Positions 17,322 to 26,356 are shown, counted from the stretch's first letter. The stretch is 32,626 nt of DNA from Qipengyuania sp. (GCA_019745075.1 JAIETR010000075.1:1-32626), one strand, 5' to 3'. Numbers and translations are program-made. The notes: generated from the letters alone by a model not told the origin.

Positions 17322-18689
17322 ATGGCCAAGCCCAAACGCCGTTTCGTCTGCCAGGCCTGCGGCGGCGTCCACACCCGCTGGCAGGGGCAATGCGCCGATT
17401 GCGCCGAGTGGAACACGCTGGCCGAGGACGCGCCGGCGACGGTGTTCTCGCAGAAGCACGATCTGTCGAGCGGGGGGCGGGCGGTGGAGTTCGCGGGACT
17501 CGACGCGCCGGGCGATTTGCCGGTGCGGCGCTCGACCGGGCTTGCCGAATTCGACCGCGCGCTCGGCGGCGGCTTCGTGCCGGGCTCGGCGATCCTGATG
17601 GGCGGCGACCCCGGCATCGGCAAATCGACGCTGCTGCTCCAGGCAGCGGCGAAAGTGGCGAAGGCCGGGGCGCGGGCGATTTACGTCAGCGGGGAGGAAG
17701 CCGCGGGTCAGGTCCGGCTGCGCGCGGCGCGCCTCGGACTGGGCGATGCGCCGGTCCAGCTCGCCGCCGCGACCAGCGTGCGCGACATCCTCACCAGCCT
17801 CCACGCCATGCCGGCGCCCGCGCTGCTGGTGATCGATTCGATCCAGACGATGTTCTCCGACACTATCGAGGGCGCGCCGGGCACCGTCAGCCAGGTGCGC
17901 GGCTGCGCCTTCGAACTGATCCGCTATGCCAAGGACAGCGGGGCGGCGGTGGTCCTCGTCGGCCATGTCACCAAGGACGGCAGCATCGCGGGGCCGCGCG
18001 TGCTCGAGCACATGGTCGATGTGGTGATGAGCTTCGAAGGCGAGCGAAGTCACCAGTACAGGATCTTGAGAAGCCTCAAGAACCGCTACGGGGCGGTCGA
18101 CGAAATCGGCGTGTTCTCCATGGCTGGGGAGGGGCTGGAAGAAGTCGCCAATCCGTCGATGCTGTTCCTCTCTGGGCGCGAGGAGCCGCTCGCCGGCAGC
18201 GCGGTGTTCCCGGCGATGGAGGGTACGCGGCCGATGCTGGTCGAAATCCAGGCGCTGATCGTGCGGCTGCAATCGGGCGCCACCCCGCGCCGCGCGGTGG
18301 TGGGCTGGGACGGCGGGCGGCTCGCCATGCTGCTGGCCGTGCTGGAGGCGCGCTGCGGGCTCAACTTCAGCTCCGCCGAGGTCTATCTCAACGTCGCGGG
18401 CGGCTACCGCCTCGCCGATCCGGCGGCCGACCTGGCGGTCGCGGCGGCGCTGGTCAGCGCGCTCGCCGACCGGCCGCTGCCGCATCGCAGTGTCTGGTTG
18501 GGCGAGGTCAGCCTGGCGGGCGAGGTGCGTCCGGTGGCGCATGGCGGGCTGCGGCTGCGCGAAGCGGCCAAGCTCGGCTTCGCGATGGCCTACGGCCCCG
18601 CGGATGGCGCGCCGGGCGGCACGGCGATCGACTATCGCGGCGTCGATCGGCTCGCCAAGCTCGTTGACCGGGTGATGGCGACGGCATAA
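17322..18689 (+). CDS. radA: RadA, DNA recombination/repair ATPase
   Basis: 455 residues from ATG 17322; upstream open frame is an artefact antisense to the patatin gene. An N-terminal C4 zinc finger (CQACGG...CADC) is followed by a RecA-like ATPase with Walker A GGDPGIGKSTLL, Walker B ALLVIDSIQTM, and the RadA-specific KNRYGAVDEIGVF motif, then a Lon-protease-like C-terminal domain. RadA is a branch-migration helicase that processes recombination intermediates. The upstream GTTC-N7-GTTC box suggests DNA-damage induction. cvpA follows 14 bp after the stop. Confidence 0.96.
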   Translation: MAKPKRRFVCQACGGVHTRWQGQCADCAEWNTLAEDAPATVFSQKHDLSSGGRAVEFAGLDAPGDLPVRRSTGLAEFDRALGGGFVPGSAILMGGDPGIGKSTLLLQAAAKVAKAGARAIYVSGEEAAGQVRLRAARLGLGDAPVQLAAATSVRDILTSLHAMPAPALLVIDSIQTMFSDTIEGAPGTVSQVRGCAFELIRYAKDSGAAVVLVGHVTKDGSIAGPRVLEHMVDVVMSFEGERSHQYRILRSLKNRYGAVDEIGVFSMAGEGLEEVANPSMLFLSGREEPLAGSAVFPAMEGTRPMLVEIQALIVRLQSGATPRRAVVGWDGGRLAMLLAVLEARCGLNFSSAEVYLNVAGGYRLADPAADLAVAAALVSALADRPLPHRSVWLGEVSLAGEVRPVAHGGLRLREAAKLGFAMAYGPADGAPGGTAIDYRGVDRLAKLVDRVMATA

Positions 18690-18703
18690 ATGACCGCAGG
18701 GTC

Positions 18704-19231
18704 ATGACGGGCTTCGATTTCATCGTTCTGGGCATCGTCGCCATCGCGGCGATCGGCGGCTTCATGCGCGGTTTCGTGCAGGAGGTGTTCTCGCTCGCCG
18801 CCTGGATCTTCGCAGCCTTCGCGATCCGCTTCATCCACACCCCGCTGACCATGGCGCTGGGCGGATACATGGGTTACGGGATTTCGACCGCTATTCTGGC
18901 CTTCGCGCTGCTGCTGCTGATCCCTTATGCGGCGATGAAGGTGATCGCCAACAACCTGGGCTCGGCGGCGCGCAGCTCGCCGCTCGGCCCGATCGACCGC
19001 GTGCTCGGCTTCGGCTTCGGCGGATTGAAGGGCGTGGTGGTGGTGATCATCGCCTTCTCGCTGCTGGTGCTCGGTTACGACACGGTGTGGGGCATGGGCG
19101 GGCGGCCGACCTGGATCACCACGGCGCGCAGCTACGACCTGGTCGATTCGGGCTCGCGCAGCCTGGTCGAGATCATTGCCGAGCGCCGCGCCGAAGTGCG
19201 CGAAAGGCAGCCGGTCGCCGAACGGCGATGA
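18704..19231 (+). CDS. cvpA: CvpA-family membrane protein
   Basis: 175 residues with four predicted membrane segments: FDFIVLGIVAIAAIGGFMRG, VFSLAAWIFAAFAIRFI, GISTAILAFALLLLIPYAAM and GVVVVIIAFSLLVLGYD. The N-terminal GFxRGFVQEVFSLAAW pattern is the CvpA signature. In enterobacteria CvpA is needed for colicin V production and bile-salt or envelope tolerance; the role here is not known. The C-terminal ~45 residues are cytoplasmic and charged (EIIAERRAEVRERQPVAERR). The stop overlaps the next start by 4 bases (19228-19231), so translation is coupled. Confidence 0.88.
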   Translation: MTGFDFIVLGIVAIAAIGGFMRGFVQEVFSLAAWIFAAFAIRFIHTPLTMALGGYMGYGISTAILAFALLLLIPYAAMKVIANNLGSAARSSPLGPIDRVLGFGFGGLKGVVVVIIAFSLLVLGYDTVWGMGGRPTWITTARSYDLVDSGSRSLVEIIAERRAEVRERQPVAERR

Positions 19232-19680
19232 GGGCCGCGCCAACCCGCCGGGGCAGTGCGGCGCTCTACACGCCGGAGATCCTCGCGCTGGCGGTCGAGC
19301 TGGCGAACTATCCGCTCGGCGGCGAACTCGCACAACGTGGCCTGGCGGCTTCGCGGGTCTGCGGTAGCAAGGTCACGGTCGCGCTTTCGACCCTTGCGGA
19401 CGGACGCATCGCGCGGATCGGCGCGCAGGTCACCGCCTGCGCGATCGGGCAGGCGGCGGCGGCGCTGTTCCTGCGCGCATCGCAGGGCCGGGACGCCGAT
19501 TCCATTCGCGATGCGCTGACCGAAATGGAAATTTGGCTCCAGGGGGAGGGCGATCTCCCCTCCTGGCCGGGCATCGACCAACTTGCGTCGGCCCGGCCTT
19601 ATCCGGCCCGCCATGCCGCGATCCTGCTGCCGTGGAAGGCGGCGCTGGCCGCGCTTTCCAATCCCGTGCGCGCCGATTAG
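19228..19680 (+). CDS. NifU/IscU-like Fe-S cluster scaffold protein
   Basis: 150 residues from ATG 19228, overlapping the cvpA stop. The domain resembles the NifU N-terminal scaffold: a helical opening YTPEILALAVELANYPL, C45 in ASRVCGSKVTV and C71 in TACAIGQAAAAL. The usual first Cys region (GxCGD type) is represented by VCGSK. A third conserved Cys is not evident, so it may bind or transfer clusters differently, or have lost full scaffold function. It sits between cvpA and an MFS transporter, a conserved arrangement in sphingomonads as far as I can judge. No other isc/suf genes are nearby. Confidence 0.75.
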   Translation: MRAAPTRRGSAALYTPEILALAVELANYPLGGELAQRGLAASRVCGSKVTVALSTLADGRIARIGAQVTACAIGQAAAALFLRASQGRDADSIRDALTEMEIWLQGEGDLPSWPGIDQLASARPYPARHAAILLPWKAALAALSNPVRAD

Positions 19681-19714
19681 GACCGCTCCCGATAAAGGGA
19701 GAGCCGAGGGACAG

Positions 19715-21400
19715 ATGGCAACCACCACCGCCGCCGCGACCGCGCCGCACCGCGAGGCGCCGGGAGAACCCAGCGCCAAGGAAATCCGCCTCGTCATCGC
19801 CGCCTCCAGCGCGGGGACGATCTTCGAATGGTACGATTTCTTCATCTACGGCACGCTCGCGGCGCTGATCGGCAAGGCCTTCTTCCCGAGCGGCAACGAG
19901 ACGCTCGAGCTGCTGCTGGTGTGGGCGGGCTTCGCGGTCGGCTTCGGCTTCCGGCCGCTGGGCGCGGTGCTGTTCGGCTTCCTCGGCGACAGGCTGGGGC
20001 GCAAATACACTTTCCTCGTCACGGTGACCCTGATGGGCATCGCCACCGCCGGGGTGGGGATGATACCCTCCGCCGCGACCATCGGCGTCGCCGCGCCGAT
20101 CGTCGTGATCGCCTTCCGCATCCTCCAGGGCCTGGCGCTGGGCGGGGAATATGGCGGGGCGGCGGTTTATGTCGCGGAGCACGCCCCGCCGGAGAAGCGC
20201 GGCTTCTACACGAGCTTCATCCAGGCCAGCGTGGTCGGCGGCTTCGTGCTCTCGATCGCGGTGGTGGCGGCCTGCCGCGCGCTTATCCCGGAGGCCGAGT
20301 TCGCCGCCTGGGGCTGGCGCCTGCCGTTCCTGCTGTCGATCATCCTGCTGTTCATCAGCCTGTGGATGCGGTTGAAGCTCAGCGAAAGTCCGGTGTTCCA
20401 GGCGATGAAGGACGCGGGCGAGACCGCGGGCAATCCCTTCGTCGAGAGCTTCACCTATCCCGGCAACAAGAAGCGCATCTTCGTCGCGCTGTTCGGCGTC
20501 GCCGGGGTGCTGACGGTGATCTGGTACACCGCCTTCTTCTATGGCCTGTCCTTCCTGCGCGGGCCGATGCGGATGGACGAGGGGGTGACCGAGGTCGTGG
20601 TGCTGGTCGCGGGCCTGATCTCGATGAGCTTCTATGTGCTTGTCGGGCGCTGGTCGGACCGGGTCGGGCGCAAGAAGCCGATCGTCATCGGCGCGATCGC
20701 GACGCTGGTGTTCCTGTTCCCGATCTTCTGGGGGCTGGGCGCGCTCAGCAATTCGGGCCTCGCGGCCAGCGCGCGCTCGGCTCCCGTGGTGGTCGAGGGG
20801 AGCGGATGCGATTACGATCCCTTCGCCGCCAAGCAAGCCACCGATTGCGGCCGGCTGCTGTCCGATCTGACCTCGCTGGGCGCGTCCTACGAACTGCGCG
20901 AGAACGCGACCGGTGCGCCGCCCACGCTGGTGGCGGGCGGCGAGCGGCTCACGGTCGATACCGCCTCCGCCGACGCGGCGCGCAAAGCGGGCGCGCAGGC
21001 CTGGCTGGAAGCGCGCGGTTATGATTTCACCAGGCAGAAACCGCCGCTCGTCAACCTTGTGGGAATCGTCGCGCTGCTGTGCTCGCTCGGGATGCTCTCG
21101 GCGCTAACCTATGGCTCGGTGGCGGCGCTGCTGGCGGAGATGTTCCCAGCGCGCATCCGCTATTCCTCCATGTCGATCCCCTACCACATCGGCGCCGGCT
21201 ATCTCGGCGGCTTTCTGCCGCTGATCGCGGGCTACATCGTGGCGCGCACCGGCGATGCCTATGCCGGGCTGTGGTATTGCTGGGTGGTGATGGCCTTCGG
21301 GCTGCTGGTGGCCTGGTGGGGCATTCCCGGCGGGCCGCCGCGCGACTTCGAGGATGGCACGGACCCGCACGCCCCGCCGGTCGCGCCTTCGCTACCATGA
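19715..21400 (+). CDS. MFS transporter, metabolite:H+ symporter type, with large loop insert
   Basis: 561 residues from ATG 19715 (GAGGG upstream); typical MHS proteins have 430-480. N-terminal FEWYDFFIYGTLAALIGKAFFP, GDRLGRKYTFL and GRWSDRVGRKKPI are hallmarks of the ProP/ShiA-like MHS subfamily of proton symporters. The extra length is a hydrophilic insert at about residues 347-445 between membrane segments, starting near SNSGLAASARSAP and containing two Cys (SGCDYDPF and ATDCGRL) that may form a disulfide. Membrane helices resume at LVNLVGIVALLCSLG. The substrate cannot be told; candidates are organic acids or osmolytes. alr begins 8 bp after the stop. Confidence 0.85.
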   Translation: MATTTAAATAPHREAPGEPSAKEIRLVIAASSAGTIFEWYDFFIYGTLAALIGKAFFPSGNETLELLLVWAGFAVGFGFRPLGAVLFGFLGDRLGRKYTFLVTVTLMGIATAGVGMIPSAATIGVAAPIVVIAFRILQGLALGGEYGGAAVYVAEHAPPEKRGFYTSFIQASVVGGFVLSIAVVAACRALIPEAEFAAWGWRLPFLLSIILLFISLWMRLKLSESPVFQAMKDAGETAGNPFVESFTYPGNKKRIFVALFGVAGVLTVIWYTAFFYGLSFLRGPMRMDEGVTEVVVLVAGLISMSFYVLVGRWSDRVGRKKPIVIGAIATLVFLFPIFWGLGALSNSGLAASARSAPVVVEGSGCDYDPFAAKQATDCGRLLSDLTSLGASYELRENATGAPPTLVAGGERLTVDTASADAARKAGAQAWLEARGYDFTRQKPPLVNLVGIVALLCSLGMLSALTYGSVAALLAEMFPARIRYSSMSIPYHIGAGYLGGFLPLIAGYIVARTGDAYAGLWYCWVVMAFGLLVAWWGIPGGPPRDFEDGTDPHAPPVAPSLP

Positions 21401-21407
21401 TCCGGGC

Positions 21408-22445
21408 ATGAGCGAGGTTCCGCCGCCGACGCTGCGGCTGCGCATCGACGCGGACGCGCTTAGTCACAACTGGCGCGCGCTCGACCGCCTGAGCCGGCCG
21501 GGCCGGGCGGGGGCGGCGATCAAGGCGGATTGCTACGGCCTCGGCATCGACCGCTGCCTGCCACTGCTGCGCGAGGCCGGCGCGCGCAGCTTCTTCGTGG
21601 CGCATTGGCAGGAGGTCGCGCCGGCATTGCGGCACATTCCGGCGGCGGAGCTGTCGGTCCTGCACGGCCCGCTGACGGGGGGGGAGGCCAGCTATGCTCG
21701 CGCCACCGGCGTACGCCCGGTGATCAATTCGCTGCATCAGGCGCGGCTGTGGGGAGAGGGTGGGGGCGGGCCCTGCGACCTCATGGTCGACACCGGCATC
21801 AATCGTCTCGGCCTGAACCCGCGCGAGATCGGCGATCCGGCCATCGCCGCGCTCGATGTCGAGGTGCTGATGAGCCACCTCGCCTGCGCCGACGAGCCCG
21901 ACAGCGCAATGAACGCACGCCAGCTCGCGGCCTTTCGCGAGATCGTCGCGCGAGTGCCGCACCGCGAGGCGAGCCTCGCCAACAGCGCGGCAATCGGACT
22001 GGGGAGCGACTACGCCTTCGATCTCACCCGGCCCGGCCTGTCGCTCTACGGCGGCGTCCAGCACCCCGCGCTCGCGGGGCTCATCCGGCAGGTGGCCCAT
22101 CCCGAGGCCGCGCTGATCGCGGTCCGCCGGCTCGAGGCGGGCGACAGCGTCGGGTACAACGCCACCTTCACCGCGCCCGCCCCGATGCGCGCCGGCGTGG
22201 TGTCGCTCGGCTATGCCGACGGCATCCTGCGCTGCTGGAACGGCGGCGCCTTTGCCTGGCAGGGCCGCAGGCTGCCGATCCTCGGCAAGGTGTCGATGGA
22301 CATGATCGTGGTCGATCTTACCGCCGCGCCCGACCTTGCCGAGGGCGACTGGGTCGAGCTGCCCTACGACCTTGCCGATGCTGCGCGGCAAACCGCTCTG
22401 GGACAATATGAATTGCTGACCTTGCTGGGGAAGCGCTTCGGCTGA
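21408..22445 (+). CDS. alr: Alanine racemase
   Basis: 345 residues from ATG 21408. The PLP lysine is K39 in AAIKADCYGLG (most Alr have KADAYGHG, so the motif is slightly divergent), and the second catalytic base is Y250 in SVGYNATFTAP. Other conserved blocks: DTGINRLGLNP, LSHLACAD-like MSHLACADEP, LANSAAIGLG, RPGLSLYGG and GKVSMDMIVVDLT. It makes D-alanine for peptidoglycan, though the catabolic DadX role cannot be excluded from sequence. The gene is packed directly behind the transporter gene, suggesting joint transcription. Confidence 0.92.
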   Translation: MSEVPPPTLRLRIDADALSHNWRALDRLSRPGRAGAAIKADCYGLGIDRCLPLLREAGARSFFVAHWQEVAPALRHIPAAELSVLHGPLTGGEASYARATGVRPVINSLHQARLWGEGGGGPCDLMVDTGINRLGLNPREIGDPAIAALDVEVLMSHLACADEPDSAMNARQLAAFREIVARVPHREASLANSAAIGLGSDYAFDLTRPGLSLYGGVQHPALAGLIRQVAHPEAALIAVRRLEAGDSVGYNATFTAPAPMRAGVVSLGYADGILRCWNGGAFAWQGRRLPILGKVSMDMIVVDLTAAPDLAEGDWVELPYDLADAARQTALGQYELLTLLGKRFG

Positions 22446-22456
22446 GTCGCCTCATG

Positions 22457-22468
22457 TTGCACCGCAGC
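22457..22468. promoter_or_regulatory. Candidate PhaR autoregulatory site
   Basis: TTGCACCGCAGC, a TGC-rich imperfect dyad, lies 39 bases upstream of the phaR ATG. PhaR repressors of alphaproteobacteria bind TGC-rich dyads and commonly control their own gene; the match here is by eye only. Confidence 0.35.
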
Positions 22469-22506
22469 TATCGCGGGTGCTAAGCGCGATTCGATAGGAG
22501 ACGCCC

Positions 22507-23058
22507 ATGGCAAAGCGAGCGGACGACGGCGGCGCCGTGGTCATCAAGAAATACGCCAACCGGCGGCTCTACAACACCGGCACCTCGAGCTACATCACGC
22601 TCGAGGACATCGCCACGATGGTGCGCGAGGAGACCGACTTCCAGGTCGTCGACGCCAAGACCGGCGAAGACATCACCCACCAGATCCTGACGCAAATCAT
22701 CCTCGACCAGGAGAACAGCGGCAAGGGCGCGCAGATGCTGCCGGTCAGCTTCCTGCGCGACATCATCGGCATGTACGGCAATTCGATGCAGTCGATGATT
22801 CCGGGCTATCTGGAGGCCAGTATGGCCAGCTTCCGCAAGAACCGCGCCGAACTGGCGGAGGCATGGTCGAAGGGCCTCAGCGCCAATCCATTCGCCAGGA
22901 TCGCCGAGACCAATATCGCCATGATGCGCGCCGCGGCCGAGGCCTTCATGCCGGGCGGTAAAGCCTCTCCGCCGCAAGCGGCGAAGGACGACGATCTCGC
23001 CAGCCTGCGCGAACAGATGGCGGAGATGCAGAAGAAGCTGGATCGCCTGTCCAAGTGA
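22507..23058 (+). CDS. phaR: PhaR, polyhydroxyalkanoate synthesis repressor
   Basis: 183 residues; GATAGGAG precedes the ATG. The N-terminal DNA-binding/PHB-sensing domain shows the family core KKYANRRLYNTGTSSYITLEDI and REETDFQVVDAKTGEDIT. Next is ILTQIILDQE and a PHB-accumulation regulatory segment (FLRDIIGMYGNSMQSMIPGYLEASM). The C-terminus ends in a short coiled coil (LREQMAEMQKKLDRLSK). It represses phasin and pha genes until it binds PHA granules. No pha synthase or phasin gene is in this window, so it acts elsewhere. A repeat element separates it from proS. Confidence 0.93.
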   Translation: MAKRADDGGAVVIKKYANRRLYNTGTSSYITLEDIATMVREETDFQVVDAKTGEDITHQILTQIILDQENSGKGAQMLPVSFLRDIIGMYGNSMQSMIPGYLEASMASFRKNRAELAEAWSKGLSANPFARIAETNIAMMRAAAEAFMPGGKASPPQAAKDDDLASLREQMAEMQKKLDRLSK

Positions 23059-23069
23059 CCGGCCAGCTC

Positions 23070-23165
23070 CCGCTCGTGTCGAGCCCTTCGACAGGCTCAG
23101 GGTAAACGTAGTCGAGACACCTTACCGCCCCGCAATCGTGTCTCGACTTCGCTCGACACGAACGG
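23070..23165. repeat. Nested inverted repeats between phaR and proS
   Basis: Two perfect 10-bp stems are nested: outer CGTGTCGAGC (23075-23084) with GCTCGACACG (23151-23160), inner GTCGAGACAC (23111-23120) with GTGTCTCGAC (23138-23147). The segment GACAGGCTCAG links it to the family at 3712. It fills most of the 140-bp phaR-proS gap. Confidence 0.85.
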
Positions 23166-23198
23166 CAAGGGCGGGCAAAATTCTCAAGGACAATTCCC

Positions 23199-24743
23199 GT
23201 GGCCCATATCCGCCATGCGCTCGCCACCCGGCGCGCCAACGACTTCGCCGCCTGGTACCAGGAGGTCATCGCCGCCGCCGACATGGCCGAGGAATCGGGC
23301 GTGCGCGGCTGCATGGTGATCAAGCCGTGGGGCTGGGGCATCTGGGAACGGATGCAGCGGCTTCTAGACGACCGCATCAAGGCGACCGGGCACGACAATT
23401 GCTACTTCCCGCTGTTCATCCCGCTGTCGAACTTTGCCCGCGAGGCCGAGCATGTCGAAGGCTTCGCCAAGGAGATGGCGGTCGTCACGCACCACCGGCT
23501 GATCGCCGACGGGAAGGGCGGGCTCAAGCCCGATCCCGAAGCGAAGCTGGAGGAACCGCTGGTGGTGCGCCCGACCAGCGAGACCATCATCGGCGATGCG
23601 ATGGCTCGCTGGGTCCAGAGCTGGCGCGACTTGCCGCTCAAGCTCAACCAGTGGGCCAATGTCGTGCGCTGGGAAATGCGCACCCGCATGTTCCTGCGCA
23701 CCAGCGAGTTCCTGTGGCAGGAAGGCCATACCGCCCACGCCGACCAGGCGGAGGCCAAGGAGCACACGCTGCGCATGCTCGAGGTCTATCGCGCTTTCGC
23801 CGAGGAGGACCTGAGCCTGCCCGTGATCGCGGGCGAGAAGCCCGAGAACGAGCGCTTCCCCGGCGCGGTCGAGACCTGGTCGATCGAAGCGATGATGCAG
23901 GACGGCAAAGCGCTCCAGGCGGGCACCAGCCATTATCTCGGCACCAATTTCGCCGAGGCCAGCGGCATCCGCTACCAGGACAAGGAAGGCGCCCAGACGC
24001 TGGCACACACCACCAGCTGGGGCGTCTCGACCCGCATGGTCGGCGGCGTGATCATGACCCACGGCGACGACGACGGGCTGCGCGTGCCGCCGAAGATCGC
24101 GCCGTGGCAGGTGGTCATCCTGCCGATGCTGCGCGAGGACGAGGGCGATGCGGCGCTGATCGACTATTGCGAAGGGCTGCGCGCCGCGCTGGCGGGCCAG
24201 TTCGCGCTGGGGGAGCCGGTGCGCGTGTTGCTCGACGTGAAGCCCGGCAAACCGGCGCAGAAGCGCTGGGACTGGGTGAGGAAGGGCGCGCCGGTGATCG
24301 TCGAGGTCGGCGGGCGCGACAAGGAGAGCGGCGTCGTCAGCTTGCTGCGCCGCGACGCACTGTGGGACGCGGGTACGGGCAAGCCGGCGTTCGAGACGCC
24401 GACACGCGACCTTGCGGGGCAGACGATCCCCGGCATCCTCGGCGACATGCATGCGGCGATGTTCACCGAGGCGCAGGAGCGGCGCGAGGCGAACATCACC
24501 CGCGACGTTGCCGACTTCGCCGCGGTCGAGAAGCACTTCGCAGCCGAAGCCAAGTTCCCGGGCTGGGTCGAGGTGCAATGGGCCAAGCCGACGGGTGCCG
24601 AGCTCGACAAGGTGGTGGAACGGCTGAAGGGGCTCAAACTCACCATCCGCAATGTGCCGCGTGGCTCGCTCCCACCGGATGGCGCCTGCATCTTCACCGG
24701 CGCCCCCGCGACCGAGCGGGTGCTGCTGGCGAAGGCTTACTGA
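23199..24743 (+). CDS. proS: Prolyl-tRNA synthetase, ProS type 3
   Basis: 514 residues from a GTG start at 23199 with CAAGGAC upstream; no ATG lies at a suitable position. The size and N-terminus (ATRRANDFAAWYQEVIAAADMAE) indicate the eukaryote/archaeal-like ProRS without the ~180-residue editing insertion of the E. coli enzyme. Class II motifs are visible: the dimer motif around WGIWERMQRLLDDRIKATGHDN, VVRPTSETIIGDAM, the LNQWANVVRWEMRTRMFLRTSEFLWQEGHTAH block (motif 2) and TTSWGVSTRMVGGVIMTHGDD (motif 3). It charges tRNA-Pro. Confident. Confidence 0.95.
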   Translation: MAHIRHALATRRANDFAAWYQEVIAAADMAEESGVRGCMVIKPWGWGIWERMQRLLDDRIKATGHDNCYFPLFIPLSNFAREAEHVEGFAKEMAVVTHHRLIADGKGGLKPDPEAKLEEPLVVRPTSETIIGDAMARWVQSWRDLPLKLNQWANVVRWEMRTRMFLRTSEFLWQEGHTAHADQAEAKEHTLRMLEVYRAFAEEDLSLPVIAGEKPENERFPGAVETWSIEAMMQDGKALQAGTSHYLGTNFAEASGIRYQDKEGAQTLAHTTSWGVSTRMVGGVIMTHGDDDGLRVPPKIAPWQVVILPMLREDEGDAALIDYCEGLRAALAGQFALGEPVRVLLDVKPGKPAQKRWDWVRKGAPVIVEVGGRDKESGVVSLLRRDALWDAGTGKPAFETPTRDLAGQTIPGILGDMHAAMFTEAQERREANITRDVADFAAVEKHFAAEAKFPGWVEVQWAKPTGAELDKVVERLKGLKLTIRNVPRGSLPPDGACIFTGAPATERVLLAKAY

Positions 24744-24746
24744 CGG

Positions 24747-24876
24747 CCTTCTCTCCCCTCGCGGGAGAGATACGGAGACTTGCCAGCTTGCTGGCTAGTC
24801 GAAGTTGAGAGGGGGCTGCGGCGCGAGCTACCGCTCGCGACCCCTCTCCCAACCCTCTCCCGCAAGGGGAGAGGGC
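24747..24876. repeat. REP-like inverted pair between proS and the M28 peptidase gene
   Basis: Palindromes CTCTCCCCTCGCGGGAGAG (from 24751) and CTCTCCCGCAAGGGGAGAG (24855-24873) stand in inverted order; inner segments GAGAGGGGGC and GACCCCTCTC, and GCGCGAGC with GCTCGCG, extend the pairing across the whole element. It is a CTCCCC-family copy and fills most of the 167-bp gap. Confidence 0.88.
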
Positions 24877-24910
24877 TTGTGCCGGCAAGCGTCCCGCGCG
24901 ACAGTGGGGA

Positions 24911-26236
24911 ATGAAGAAGCTCGCTCTCGCACTCGCCTTCCTCTCAACCCCGCTCGCGGCGCAGACCGCGCCCGAGGCAAACGTGTCGCAGGCCCGCCTC
25001 AAGGCCGACGTCGAGCGTCTCGTCGCCTTCGGTACGCGCCACACGCTCTCCAGCCAGACCGACCCCAAACGCGGCATCGGCGCGGCGGTGGACTGGGGCG
25101 CCGACGCCTTCCGCGCCATCGGCCAACAATGCGGCGGCTGCCTGACGGTCGTTCTGCCCGAGAAGATGGTCTCGGGCGACCGCATCCCGACGCCGGTCCG
25201 CCTGCGCAATGCGGTTGCGATCCAGCGCGGAACCGAGCGGCCGAACGAGGTCGTGATCGTCCAGGGCCACATCGACAGCCGCGTCTCCGACCCGCTCGAT
25301 TTCACCAAGGATGCGCCCGGCGCCAACGACGATGGTTCGGGAAGCGCGCTGGTGCTCGAGGCGGCGCGCGCGCTGTCGCAGCGCAAATACCCGGTCACGA
25401 TTGTCTATGCGCTGCTCTCGGGCGAGGAGCAGGGGTTGTTCGGCGGGCGCCTGCTCGCCGACTACGCCGCGGCGCAGGGCTGGAAGGTGAAGGCGGTGCT
25501 CAACAACGACATCGTCGGCAATTCGTGCGGCTCTGACGGCAAATGCGAGTCCGACGTGGTGCGCGTATTCAGCGAAGGCCCGCGCTTCGACCTCACCGAC
25601 GAGCTGCGCGCCGCCCAGCGCCGAAACGGGGGCGAGAACGACAGCCCGAGCCGCAATCTCAGCCGCTATGTCGCCGGGCTCGACGATCCGGCGTTCCGGG
25701 TCCGCCCGATCTGGCGCGCCGACCGCATGGGGCGGGGCGGCGATCACTTGCCCTTCCTCGAAAAAGGCTATCCCGCGATCCGCTTTTCCGTCGGAATCGA
25801 GAACTACAACAACCAGCACCAGGACCTGCGCACCGAGGGCGGCGTGGAATACGGCGATACCGTCGACAAGATGGACTTCACCTATCTCGCCAGGGTCACC
25901 GCGCTCAACATCCGCGTCGCCGACCGGCTCGCGCGCGCGCCGATGCCGCCCGCGCCGACGCTGAAGGGCGCGGTCAGCACCGACACCGTGCTCGAATGGG
26001 CCACGGTGCCGGGCGCGACCGGCTATTCGATCTGGCAGCGCCGCACCGACGAGGCCGCCTGGCCCGCGACCCCGGTGATCGCCAATGTCGTCGCCACCAG
26101 CGCGCGGCTCGAAGGCGTGCGTGGCGACGACTGGATCTTCGGCGTCAGCGCGACGGGCGCGGACGGCACGATGAGCCCGGTCGCGAGCGCGGTGCCGGCG
26201 GGCGAGTTCGCTCCGGTTTCGCCACCCAAACCCTAA
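24911..26236 (+). CDS. Secreted M28-family zinc aminopeptidase-like protein
   Basis: 441 residues with a short signal peptide (KKLALALAFLSTPLAAQTA). The peptidase domain has the M28 ligand set: H120 and D122 (QGHIDSR), NDDGSG (bridging Asp140/141), GEEQGL (catalytic Glu and ligand, E172/E173), the Asp in VLNNDIVGN, and His in GRGGDHLPFL. The last ~100 residues (after about 345) look like a fibronectin type III-like beta domain (GAVSTDTVLEWATVPGATGYSIWQ...). It is predicted to cleave N-terminal residues from peptides in the periplasm or outside. It stands alone between repeat elements. Confidence 0.88.
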   Translation: MKKLALALAFLSTPLAAQTAPEANVSQARLKADVERLVAFGTRHTLSSQTDPKRGIGAAVDWGADAFRAIGQQCGGCLTVVLPEKMVSGDRIPTPVRLRNAVAIQRGTERPNEVVIVQGHIDSRVSDPLDFTKDAPGANDDGSGSALVLEAARALSQRKYPVTIVYALLSGEEQGLFGGRLLADYAAAQGWKVKAVLNNDIVGNSCGSDGKCESDVVRVFSEGPRFDLTDELRAAQRRNGGENDSPSRNLSRYVAGLDDPAFRVRPIWRADRMGRGGDHLPFLEKGYPAIRFSVGIENYNNQHQDLRTEGGVEYGDTVDKMDFTYLARVTALNIRVADRLARAPMPPAPTLKGAVSTDTVLEWATVPGATGYSIWQRRTDEAAWPATPVIANVVATSARLEGVRGDDWIFGVSATGADGTMSPVASAVPAGEFAPVSPPKP

Positions 26237-26238
26237 CT

Positions 26239-26284
26239 CCGTTCGTATCGAGCGGAGCGCGTAGCGCCTAGTCGAGATACCCGC
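26239..26284. repeat. Short repeat upstream of rnr
   Basis: CCGTTCGTATCGAGCG, 15 other bases, then AGTCGAGATACCCGC. The same two blocks recur in the same orientation, with almost no bases between them, just after rnr at 28850-28882, so rnr is bracketed by direct copies. Confidence 0.75.
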
Positions 26285-26321
26285 GCGACCCGGCTCGACG
26301 ACGCCCGACAAGAACGGGAAC

Positions 26322-26351
26322 TGGATTTGTACGCGTGCATCTCCATATAAG
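26322..26351 (+). promoter_or_regulatory. Candidate rnr promoter, possibly leaderless
   Basis: TGGATT (26322-26327), 18-base spacer, TATAAG (26346-26351). The expected start site is at 26357-26358, the rnr ATG itself. No ribosome site is visible between the -10 and ATG. Confidence 0.35.
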
Positions 26352-26356
26352 TCGAC

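Noticed and set aside
17250..18542. Upstream extension of the patatin-like frame to 1204 residues
   Set aside because: This part is antisense to radA, shows no domain, and reflects lack of stop codons in GC-rich DNA; the patatin N-terminal motif starts at the ATG at 17249.
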